Of a DNA stretch of 64,000 nt, positions 52,001 to 62,700 are shown piece after piece. The notes under the pieces were generated by a model. That model saw only the letters and a program-made list of their open reading frames with translations, made no database searches and was not told where the DNA came from. The translations under genes and the position numbers were made by a program. Source of the DNA: Amoebophrya sp. A120 (Eukaryota > Sar > Dinophyceae > Syndiniales > Amoebophryaceae); NCBI GenBank assembly GCA_905178155.1, contig CAJINV010000002.1, positions 3,355,515 through 3,419,514 on the forward strand, given 5' to 3'. Each line of letters opens with the position of its first letter. The first letter of the stretch is position 1.

Positions 52001-55000
52001 AATGCCGCCGAAAAGGAGGACACGTCCGGCTGCTGCCTACTTCTAGTTTTCTTAATACTCGCTCTGATAATCGCGATCGGGATAGCGGTGTATTTTTTGT
52101 TTTTCGCGGATAGTGCAACAGAAGAAAACGACAGTGAGGAGGAAAGGAGGAGAAATAGAAACAAGCGCAGCCGGGATAAAAAGAAGAACAATAGAGACGA
52201 TGATAGTACAACTACAGATACCATTCTCACGTTTGGTGTCATTGAGAGAGCCTTTTTGAACGCCGGATTCGCGGGGCAATACGCTACGGATTTGGCAAAG
52301 CAGGTGGTGTTTGACGAAAGATGTGAGGATGATGAAGAAGTTCTAAAGCCTGAAACGTCGAGTAATGATGCGCAAATCTTAAGCCGCGTGAAAAGCCTAC
52401 TACCTTCCTCGTCGGTGGATACTACGAACGAAAGGAAGTCTTCATCCTCGTCGTCATTGCGTGTCGGAAAACTCCGACGCTTCTTACGCGGCTTACTGAG
52501 AGCCCAAAAGCCCAAGTGGAGGGCTGAGCAATTGGCGCTGCCTTCAAGAAAGTCATCCTTCGAAGACCACAGTAAAATGGACAGCAATGCCAGCTTGGAT
52601 CTTGAAAACGCAACTAAAGGGGGAGTCACTCTACTTACCAAGAAGCAAGCAAGACGCGTAGTGCATCAAAACCTCGGATACTCAGACGAATTCGCGGCGT
52701 ACGCCGCTGGGAAACTGGCTAAAACCGCGGAAAGGGCGGAGATGTATCAATTGGCCCAATTAGTGGATACAGGTGAGGAATTGCAAAAATGGCATTGGGA
52801 GGACTACGTCGACAGCAAAAGCAAAGACAACGAAGACGAAAGCTTGATGCGAGCCTTTGCGAAAGCTGTGGCGGAAATGGAAGAGAACAGGAAGAGCAGA
52901 ATGTTGAAAAGTAGGAACAACAAACAGAAAGACCACAAAAATGCACGGCCGCAGGTCTCTATTCATCCAGAGTTCGACTTCGATATAGCCGACTTTACTG
53001 TCGACGACGCGAGGTTTCGTTTAGAATCCAACATCGGCTTGAGCGAGAAAATGGCGGCGTTTTTGGCTCCGAAGCTGGTGAAAAAGGCCCGGGAAGTTGT
53101 GTATGAGGGGGCATATGTGATAGTCGGGGGAAGCAAAGACGGCGGATCTGGTACTGGCAGCAACGGGTCGTCTGGAAGTAACGCAGCTGCTTCGACGATG
53201 AATCGGTTACCGAGGTTTGCGAAACTTGCGTTTCGTTCCTCAACATCCAAACAAGACCACTCAGCTGATTGGGAAAACTGGGAAAAACACTGTGAAAAAG
53301 CCGATAGGAAGCTTATGAAAGACGCGATAGAGAAAAGGAAAAAATCAAGCAAAGACGAGCATCAAGAAGTCTCCAGTTCTGATTCAGACAGTAAAAGAAA
53401 GAACGCCGACGACAGTCACAGTGAAAAAGCTTCTCTGCTGAAAGAGTTTTTCACTAGTGTTTACTTCCGTCACCGCAAGGAGCAGCAGAGGAAGAACAAG
53501 CATCTTACAGGTTTCGCTCTCGACCTTTTCGGAGAGAGCACTCGCAGTGGCGACGGAGATACAACTTCTAAGACGAGTGCGGTTGTTGTGCACAGTAAGG
53601 ATCTTCATCATGTCAAGCATCAAGGCAGTAAGGATAAAAAAGACGACGTGCGTGATAAGGATCATGGCCACGACCATGATCATAATTCCGACCGGAAGTC
53701 AAAAGTTGTGGTCATCAAAAGGAAAAGTAGCGACGATTACGTCGTCGATCCTGGGAAGTCGAAATTGACTAAAAAAAGCGGCGACCATGCTACTTCCGAC
53801 GAAGAGGCAAACAAGTCGAGAAAGGACAACAGAAAGTCGAAAAGTAGGACAACGAAAAGCAATATTAGCGACTTTTCCTCTTTCGGAACGAATACAAGCT
53901 CCGTCGCGTCCACAAACACTGCAGACAGTCACGACTCTTCTGACAGAACCAAGGGAAAAAAGAAGAAAGACAAAGACAAGAAACCCGGCGTCAAAAGAAG
54001 CTTTTTGAAATCGAAAATCCAAGCCACCGGAGCGATTGTCGGTGTGGGGGCTAGTGCAGCTGCCTCATCTACTTCTGCTCGGGGAACGAAAATTAAGAAA
54101 TCTGACATATCGCGGGACAGCGATAATAGTAAGAACACAGCGGATGGAGATACAACAGATAACGACGACAATCAGGACATCACGGTGAAAGTGCGAGACG
54201 GTACCTCCCTGGCGAACGCGTCCTTTGGGACGAAAAAGAAGAAAAAGAAGTCGAACAATCCGATTCTGAGTTTTAGTGGCAGTCTATGAAAGTGCACAAC
54301 TCCCCCCTTTCCCTCATTTGTCATGCAAAATTCCAATTCCACCCTTTGCCTGTTAGCACTGTTTGCATGACAGACTCCGAAATCCAAAACAGCACTACAA
54401 TGCTCTAGAAATTTTTCATGCAAAAGCTGCATCTCTGGCAGCGCTTGTGTTGCTGTCCATGCAACACAAATGAGGGGGAGGGGGATTTGTGCACTCTCAT
54501 ACAGTCCACCTGGTGGAAATACGCCTGATCATACCGATCAGGAAAAACAAGGTGCCGATTCGGATAAAAGTAACTCCGCTCAAGGACCTCCACAGGACGA
54601 AGTGACCCTGCAGTTTCGCGCCGAGTTGGCTTTGGTCGATATTGGATTCGGTCCGGCGCAGGCGAAAGCTCTTGCGCACCGGTTGGCGGCCATGGAGGAC
54701 AAGGATGATGAAAATCAAAATGCAAGCCTCACTACCGAAGAGAAAAATATTGCATCCAAATATGGAAAGAAAAAAGTTTGTCACAGTCACTAACTTGCAG
54801 GTTTTGCATTACAAATTTTTTTAGCATCACAAGTTTTCCTTGTATTGCAGAAACACTAGGGAAATCCCCTATGAAGCTTGGCTGTCATGCATTTTTACGC
54901 ATGACAGCCAGTTTTGTATTGCAAAAATGCGCATGAGTGATCGTGACGAACTTTTTTTGTTTGATACCAAAGGGCTCCACGTGAATACCAAGATCCAGGA

Positions 55001-55637
55001 CTTTCACCAGTTGGCAAACGAGCTCGTTATGAAATGTAAAAATGTCTGGGTCTGGAAGATTGCAACTTGTCATGCTGTTTTTGGACTCTAAAAAAATTTG
55101 TATTGCATGACCAGCAAGAGGAGTGCAATTTGTGCCATACGGACAGAACATTTCTCATGCGGCATACGTATCAGGAAGCTCAATCAAAAACTGTGATGCT
55201 AGGTCATGCATTACAGGCATCAGGGATCATGCAATATATGCATCACAAATCTCTTTCTCTCACTCTTCCAGACCCAGACATTTTTACATTTGATACTCGT
55301 GGCGAAAAAGCAATTCTTTTTCGAGCGGCCGCTCACACCGGGCGAGAAAGCGGAGATTGAGAAGCGACGGAAACAACCTGGCCACAGCGGCACACTGGAC
55401 GCTGACCCGACGCATAGTCGGAAGAGCCGGAAGCCACACCAGCTGCCCACAGACGCGGGGGTTATTCTGCCGCTGTCCATGTTGGGAAAATCGGTGAAGA
55501 ATAAGGGGAGATTGCTGAAAAAAAGGACACTGAGCAAAAAGAACTCGCCCAGTAATATTGGCATGATCATCAAAGGGGCGGAAGGCGAGGAGGGTGGGCC
55601 TGCTGGTGATCGTGGTGATCCACCCAGTAGTCCGTGA
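46090..55637 (+). CDS. Gene 3: Cys-rich EGF-module membrane protein
   Basis: The first in-frame ATG after the stop at 46033 is 46090. It is followed by a strong hydrophobic segment (FLHVVLLALVLVLLLAGG), a signal anchor or signal peptide, then a Gln/Glu/Arg-rich low-complexity stretch. The ectodomain has an EGF-like module (CGCEHGFPATGAACTE), an unrecognised domain of about 300 residues, EGF-like modules, CLTECGGNYGQC...ACC...CARVIEFP, CWRSCRDRAGYC, CVAVPNW, and further EGF-like modules. A transmembrane helix (LLLVFLILALIIAIGIAVYF, about 52030-52107) precedes a long charged tail with helical repeats (AFLNAGFAGQYATDLAKQVV; RLESNIGLSEKMAAFLAPKL; ALVDIGFGPAQAKALAHRLA). Stop TGA at 55635-55637. 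Only eight elements interrupt it, so a 3.3-kb exon (50987-54284) is uninterrupted. Confidence 0.82.
47255..47442. mobile_element. IE-K element
   Basis: Left tip TATGCATTGC, right end GCAGTGGATA. Flanks CCAAG and CACGG (2/5). The length rule keeps frame: AVQDIQ to ALLLNN. Confidence 0.82.
47997..48223. mobile_element. IE-K element
   Basis: Tips TATCCAAAGC / GCAGTGGATA. Flanks CGTGA and CGAGA (4/5). Removal joins VGEFV to IPSEVAD. Confidence 0.87.
48415..48725. mobile_element. IE-D element
   Basis: Left tip TATCCTGAGC; right end CCACCGGAGA, changed from GGATA. Flanks ACTCG and AGTCG (4/5). Removal joins GNPVL to APFPDM. Confidence 0.86.
49741..49889. mobile_element. IE-K element
   Basis: Tips TATCCTGTGC / GCACAGGATA, flanked by CGATG on both sides. 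Removal joins KLTGQTM to SPPAGS. Confidence 0.92.
50831..50981. mobile_element. IE-K element, stop-free in frame
   Basis: Tips TATCCTGTGC / GCAGTTCATA, flanked by TGTGT on both sides. Removal joins FCVINVC to TCTNGSGAHG, restoring the canonical VCTCxNG junction of EGF-like modules. The element plus one 5-mer is 156 bases with no stop codon. Confidence 0.95.
54285..54501. mobile_element. IE-G element
   Basis: Tips TATGAAAGTG / CACTCTCATA, flanked by CAGTC on both sides. Removal joins SFSGS to PPGGNT; without removal the frame stops at once (TGA 54287-54289). Confidence 0.93.
54761..54966. mobile_element. IE-E3 element
   Basis: Tips TATGGAAAGAAAAAAGTT / AACTTTTTTTGTTTGATA, flanked by CCAAA on both sides. 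Removal joins KNIASK to GLHVNT. Confidence 0.92.
55028..55295. mobile_element. IE-A element
   Basis: Tips TATGAAATG / CATTTGATA, flanked by CTCGT on both sides. Removal joins LANELV to AKKQFFF, matching DELVAQKASFF in gene 4. Confidence 0.94.
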
Positions 55638-56776
55638 TCAACATATTTAGACATCATGAATTCGAGATTTACAGCTGTAAATCTTTCAGGTTATCGGTGC
55701 GAAGATGGTGCTGTTGCTGATGTAGAAGTTTTAGTTTACTGCTCATCAGAAATCTCATTTTTGTGTGGAGGTCCCTGATGAACGCATCTGCTCAAAATGC
55801 TCTCTAGACGCAAGATAATTTTTTTTCGCTGGATTTGATAAGATTTGATCGCTTTTGACAGGAGAACTAGTAAAGTGCACAACATAAAGTCGTTGAGGAC
55901 GACCCAGAGCAGCCGCACTGGCGGTTTGCGCAAGGATGCGCACGAGCAACGTGCGTCCCTGCTGCGTGGGGTCATTCCGTGCCGCGCACCTGCTCGCTGC
56001 CTGATTTGATGTTTCATCCAAGCGGCAGATCATGTGGCGCGGTACAGTGGAGAGTGTAGTTGTCCTTCTTCTTTGACAAGATCTCGTCCACAGCAAGAGC
56101 ATGCAATTGCAGTTCAACCAAGAAGTTGCTCAAGCTCACGGAACTTTATTTATATTTTTGCTTAGTTGCCTCTCGGTTTTCAACATCGTGCTTCGGAAGG
56201 GGAAAGAACCAGAACGACCAGTAGTGCCTTCGTTCATTCTCGTCTTATATAAATTCTACTATCGCCCTCGTCGTACGAAATTCGTTTGTCGTGCTGTCGT
56301 AGTTAAGTTTTCGTTTTTTTTTTTTTGCGCAACCGTGCAAACAACATCGGTCTGAATTTCAAAAAAATGTCGGTTTAAATTCATCAGTTTGAAAAACTCG
56401 TTGCCTTGTTCGTTGTCTTTCTTGTGGTAAGCGTATCGTTTTCGTTTAGACGTTCCTAGAATCAGTCCGTGGTTACTTCGTCTAAAGTTTATCCTTCGGT
56501 GACAGGAAGGAAAAGAACGCATGGACACATTCTTCTGTAGAAATGATTAAAAACCCGACGCGCAACCTCCCTTTATTCCCGCTCCCACAACACGCAAGAA
56601 CAGGTCGACAGCGCGAAGCTGAAAGCCCCTTTATTTCTTCCGCTTATTTCCCCAACGACATCGTGTTGCTGTTGTGCAAGAAGTATAGTTGTTGTATCCC
56701 AACTTTTTACTCTTTAAACAACACTCTCTACACGACGACGTAAGGGCCTAGATACTCATTCACAGCAGCCGTCAGC
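55638..56776. other. Intergenic gap between genes 3 and 4
   Basis: AT-rich, with a T tract near 56318. No element ends or convincing genes seen. It probably holds the 3' flank of gene 3 and the promoter of gene 4. Confidence 0.6.
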
Positions 56777-59700
56777 ATGGACGCGGCCACGGTGAGGAGC
56801 CGGATCATGCGCCAAGAACGGACGTCTCAGCATCATCACATTGTTCCCACACGCCGACGTGGCCTTCCCTTCTTGCCTGTCGCGTGTACTACTGGTCTCT
56901 TTTACCTCCACCAAGGAACAAGTTCTGACGGGATCATCTCCTCCGTCGCCGGTTATTCGATCATCGCTTTGCGGGCGCAAGAGAAGAATAAACGGAGGAC
57001 GAATAGCATTTCGAGTGCGGGGGCGCCCACCACGTCGATTCATCTTGCTTCACCCAAGATGAACCGCCAGCGCGGCATTGAAGATTTAGTAGTCAAGCCT
57101 CCCAACTACATCGCATCTATTTCAGAATCAAACGGAGGTACACGTACAACTACACCACGAGCTGCGCTTTTGCAAGAGCGACAAGAGCATGGCGAAAAGT
57201 CAACCTCTCGAGAAAAGGTCGAGCTTTCCATCGCAGAACTGGCCATGTCCTGTTGCGACGAGGAGGACAAGCATGAGAACAACAAGCAGGAACATCAAGA
57301 ACAACTGCCGGAAGGAGCTTATTTTGGCGAGGATGTGGAACGTGGCAGAAACGACAAGCATGAACAAGATCTAGGAACTTCTACAGGTACCACGAAGAAT
57401 GTTCTTGACGGAGCTGGAGCAGACGAGGTAGCTCGAACCGCTCCCCCCGTTGTAGCAGGAGGACAACTCCCCCAACCGCCCTCGCCCGGCGAGGGCGTCG
57501 TGCTAGCCGGAACGGCCGGCGGTAGGAGCAGCGAGGAGCACTTCATGCACAGTTCAGCATCCGCATCTTCTTCGACTACGAGCGATGACCTTGCCGAGTA
57601 CACTGAAATTGGCAAGGGGTGGTGCTCCCATACGGATTGGGCGCCGACCGGCTTTCGCGGCGAGATTTTCATTCATCAAACGCCCGACCCGGAGGCGGGG
57701 AAAAACCTGTGTTCCCGGTCGCCCAATTGTCCGGGTTATCAACGCTCGTGCTGTGAATACCATGACGACCACCCCGACCCCAGGGAGCCGCTCTACAATT
57801 TCCTCGTGCACCAAATGCAGGGTTTTACCCCCGTGCTTCCCAACAGTGTGCACATTCCGTCGTGCAGCGCAAACGATCCGCTCGTCCAGGAGATGGGGGC
57901 ACAACAATGCAACGTTCGTAAAGGTTGGGGGGCATACGACTGCATGAAGAAAACGAAAGGCTTTGTCCCCATGGGGCAGTGCACCGGCACTACGCTGAAG
58001 GCGAGTAGCAAGAACTGCGTCCCTCGAGGTGATGGGCCACAAGGATCGGGCAGGACGGAGACCGTATCCGGCCATGTCACCTACGCCCAGTGCCTGGAGG
58101 GGTGCAATTGGCGGGGGTGGTGCACTCACTTCTCTCTGCACCGCAACGCAGGAGCGCTGCAACAATGCACGCTGTATGATGATGCGGCGTGTGATTCGAC
58201 GGAACCAAACGCAAACTCGGACTGCGCGACTATTTCTGCGGGAGAGCTTCCGCCGAACCAGGGGAGCGAGGTGGTCAAAGAGGGCTGCAAACTGATCTAC
58301 CAGTGCACCAGTCCCGTCGAGCACTTGTACGAGAATCTTGGCCCCCGAGGTTGCTCTTGCGGGGGTGAAGGAAAGTCGTGCAGCGCAACGATGACCACAT
58401 TGCCTGTCACACAAGAGAATGCGGTCTGCACAGACCAGACGTGCGAGGCACAGTGCAACATGGTTTGGAATTGCCAGGCCGTGATCCAGTCAACCGACGA
58501 CTCGTGCAAGTGCCTGCTTTTCCTGAGCAAAGACGCATCTCCGGACGCGCGGCCGGACGGAGGCGCCTTTTTTTTTAAAGAGACAGATTCCGTCTGGGAC
58601 AACACGTGTTGGCGCAAGCCTTCCGTGGCGGAAATCGTGGAGGAAATTGCGACCGAGCCGCCCCCGACGGAACTACCGTCAACGACAACTACTACCACCA
58701 CCACGTATCCTGTGCAAAAGTATCGTACTCGTAGTAATCGCAGTCATGCATTAGATGTTGTGCAACAACCTGACCCCTTTCCGCCCGCGGAAAGGGGGGT
58801 AGACGCCCCTCCAGGCGGGTGGCACCCCCTCCCTCCCCCCCCTTTCCGCAATCGTCATCGGCATAAAAAAAAATCGCGCGCGCGCGCTGCGCGCGCGCAC
58901 GGTATTACCGATCCCGCCATAAGAAGACACCTCTTGAATTGTTTGCATGCGCGGCGGGCGTCCGGCTCTTGCCATGTTTTCCATTAAGCGACAAGCGGCC
59001 CGGGGCCGGGCGGCGGCGCGTTTTCCCGCGACTACACGCAGCGCGACCACGGCTTTCTTTGGGGCTCGCCCTGCCTGTGGCCAACCAATGCGCGCAGCAC
59101 AGACATCGCCTAACGGCGTGGCGGGCACGCTGGTGCGTGGTTGCGTGTGTGAAGGGGGGAAGGCGCTGCAAACAGGCCGGCCCCGTTGCTTCCCATCCCT
59201 TCCTCCTGGGCAGGCGCAGGCGCCAGGCAAAGTCACGGGCTGCAGAGGAAAGCCCCCTGCCTGCGAACGCCAGCTAGCTCGTGGCGCCGGAGCCCCACTC
59301 TGTTATTTTAACTTTGCTCCGCATGAGGCGCCACGCATGCAAACCAAATCACACCAAGCCACCCGCGGGCGCCCCTAGATAATGCCGGCCAAGGGGGGAC
59401 ACGGACGCACAACCCCGCTCCCTGACCTGCCTCAGCCACTACATGGCCGGCGGGGGCAGCGCCCGCCCGCGCGGCGCCACCTGCCCCCATGCAGCCAGCG
59501 TTTGGCAGAAGAAACGGGCCCCGCCCGCTACCTGATAGTTTTTTGCGCCGGCGATAGCGAAAGCGCGCGCCGCCTAGTCATGTGGGGCCGGCGAGGGAGG
59601 AGGGCGCCCCGCCGTGCCCCGACGCCGTCGCCGCGCGGCGGAGCCAAACCATGCACAGGATTCATTGACTGCGGGAGCAGAGGCTGCGAGCTTGGCCAAT

Positions 59701-62700
59701 GGAGCGCTGCCGGGCGTTCGGTGCGGGAATGGGGCGCGCACACGGGCGGGGGGGGGGAAGAACGCGCCGCGGGCGGAAGCCTGCGCCAGGCAGGCATGTG
59801 GCCAGGCGGCCCGCGCCTTTGCCTTTGGGCAGTTTGCAGGCCCCATTGGCCAGGGCTGTTCTTTGGGGGGCGGGCGCGCTTTTTTTTTTTCGGCGCCGCC
59901 CTTCTCCACCCTTGCTTGGGTCGGCGTGGCGGCGCGGCGCGGCACAAAAAAGGTCGTGGACCGGCGCCGCGCTGCCGGCTTGCAACGCTCGCACCCACAT
60001 GCGGCCGGCGCCGAGCCGGCAGGGGCCCTGCCCCAGTCCCCGCTCGGGCGCGAAAAAATAGCACCCCCCCCCCCACAACGCTGCGCCCGGTGGACTCCTT
60101 AGTGGTTTTGGGCGGGCGCGTCGAAGGCTGCGCGCGCAAGAGGTATTCTGGGGGGTGGTGTTTTGATTCCAGCGTGCTTCATAAGCTGCGGGGGGTGGGG
60201 GCCTGTGTTTAGGGGCCGGCCCATCTTAAGGGCGGGAAAAAGGGCGAAGAATGCGCGCCGGGCAAGCGCGGCTTGGGCGTGGCTCTCGTTCTTGGCATGC
60301 AGTTGCCGGCCGCCGCGGCAGCGGGGCCCGGTCGCTTGCAGTCTTGCGCGCGCTTGCGGCGTCTAGGTTCTTAGGTTTTTTGGCCGTATCTGGTCGCGGC
60401 GGGCGCATGTGCATGCGCGCTTTTCGGCCTTGGCTCTGCCTTGCAATTCACGCATGAAACTAGCGCGCGCGAAGCGCGCGCCGCCAAAAAAAATGCACTC
60501 GCGCCGATACATAGACCGCGTGCGCGGTGCTATGCCCTTCGTTTGCGCGCGCCCCCCCCCCCGGCCGTCTGACTGGAATGCGTGCGAGCGTGCCGGCCCC
60601 GGCCGCTTGGCTTTCGGGTCTCCTGGCCGGAAGGTGGGTGGGGCCCCCCCCCCCCCTTTCCGCGGGCGGAAAGGGGTCAGGTTGTTGCACAGCATCTTAC
60701 AAATCTCCATCCCAAGGCAAAAAAGCATGATTAACTCCCTTTGTTATGCTGAGCTAATTTGTATTGCAATTTACTACTAGTACGATACTTTTGCAGTTCA
60801 TACCACCACGACAACTACTACCACCACTGCCAGCAGTGCCAATGTTGTCACCAATCCCAATGCAACTTCCACCGAAGCGCCGACAACCGCAACTGTAGTT
60901 GCCAATGCAACCACTTCCACCGAAGAGCCGACAACCACAACTGCAGTTGCCAATGCAACCACTTCCACCGCTTCGCCGCCCGGAGGTGGCCCGCTGCCTC
61001 CACTTACCGTAGATGATTTAGCGGACATTGTGGACGAAGTGGGGGACGACCCAGACGACGTTTTTACCGCCGTTCTTCCCGAACTGGTAAACCGGGGCGC
61101 TGACCCCGAGGAGGCCAAAAATGCGGCCTTGAAAATTGCCATGGCCGTTGCTAACAACGAGGATGTGGAAGTGGCGCTGCAAGAGGCTGTGGATTTGTTG
61201 GAACAAGCGATCGATGAAGACGATCCGAGTGGTTGCTGCTGCTGCGTGATCATTTTTCTGGTTTTCCTTCTTCTCGCCGCGGTTGCAGGAGGGGTGTTGT
61301 ACTACGTATTTTTCCTCTCACCTCCGCGACAACTCTCTTCTCTGGCGCCTAACCAGCGGGACATCAACCCGGATGTGCTGGAAGCCGGCTCCTTCGAACC
61401 AAGGTTTTCCTTCGATGTCGTGGAGAAAGCCTTCCTGGGGGCCGGTATGACACCGGCGTATGCCAATGCCTTAGCGAAGCATATGGATGTGTCAGAGTTG
61501 AAATCGACAAAGTTGAAATAATTTGCCATGCATAAAATGGATGGCAGTTGGAACCCAGTTTTCAAGTGGCGCAAGACAAATTCCGGCGGTCCCTAAATCC
61601 ACTTTGTCATTCTGTTTAGGTAGAGAAGATCGATTTTCTCATGTTACTTCAGCAGCTCGAGCTGTAACCTCAAACAGGCTTACAATCGGCCTCACTTGCC
61701 TGCTCTGCAACGCACGTGCCTCGGGTCATGCATTTTATGCATTACAAATTATTTCAACTTTGATGATTTCAAATCTGACGCTTCCATAAAGCAAGTCGTG
61801 AATTTAGAGCACGTTGAGGACGATGATGAGATGCTCCCGCCGCAGACGGATATCAAATGCAAAAGTTAAAGTGTCTGGGTCTGGAAACTTGTAATGCTGC
61901 GTCGGGAAAAGTGAATGCTCTGTAATGCACAGCCAAGCATGAGAAATATCTGCGCTTCTTTGTGTTGCGTGTTTCGCATGACAAAATGCGTTTTTGCATG
62001 ACAGGCAAAAGGGTCTCTTCTGTGACACGCATCACAAACTTTTTGGTCATGCCAGATCAGCATGACAAATCTCGCAATCTTCCAGACCCAGACATTTTTA
62101 CAGTTGATAACGGAACACGACATGCAAATCATGAGACGGCTAGGCCTCGACTTTTCGACTACCGAGCCCGAGCGGGTGGGCCGGATGCGGTACTTCCTGG
62201 AAGCCGTGGCGCGGAAGGAGCACGCGAAGCACAAAGAATCTGCCGCGGAGAAGGAACAATTAATAAAGGTCGAGAACCTAACCGTCGACGAGGCGACACT
62301 CCGGCTGGAGACGGCGGGCTTCTCTGAAAAAGCCGCGAACTTCATTGCCGCGAAGCTCGTGATGACAGTCCACGATGAAGACGACGCAACCGCGGATGCA
62401 GCCATGCAGCACCTTCTGCGCAGCCTGCAGGCAAACCAAGAGTGGCTAGATCACGCAGACGAGGCCGACCGGGCGCAGCTAAACCAATTCGCCGACGGGG
62501 AGGCCTTGTTTTACACCAATTTTCGGAAAGCCAACGCAAAACCGAAAAAATCCCGGCGCTCGACCATGGTGCTCGACCTGCACGCAGTAGCGACGGACGT
62601 GGGCGACTCCATGCCCGAATTCGGCCAGAAGGAGACCTATGCTCTGCAAAAGTATAAGATCGCACTGCTAGTTCTTGCCTAGTTCTTGTACTACCGCAAC

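Noticed and set aside
49772-54289. A single uninterrupted 1505-codon protein
   Set aside because: Its start lies inside the IE-K at 49741-49889 and it reads through the IE-K at 50831-50981; the true exon structure removes both.
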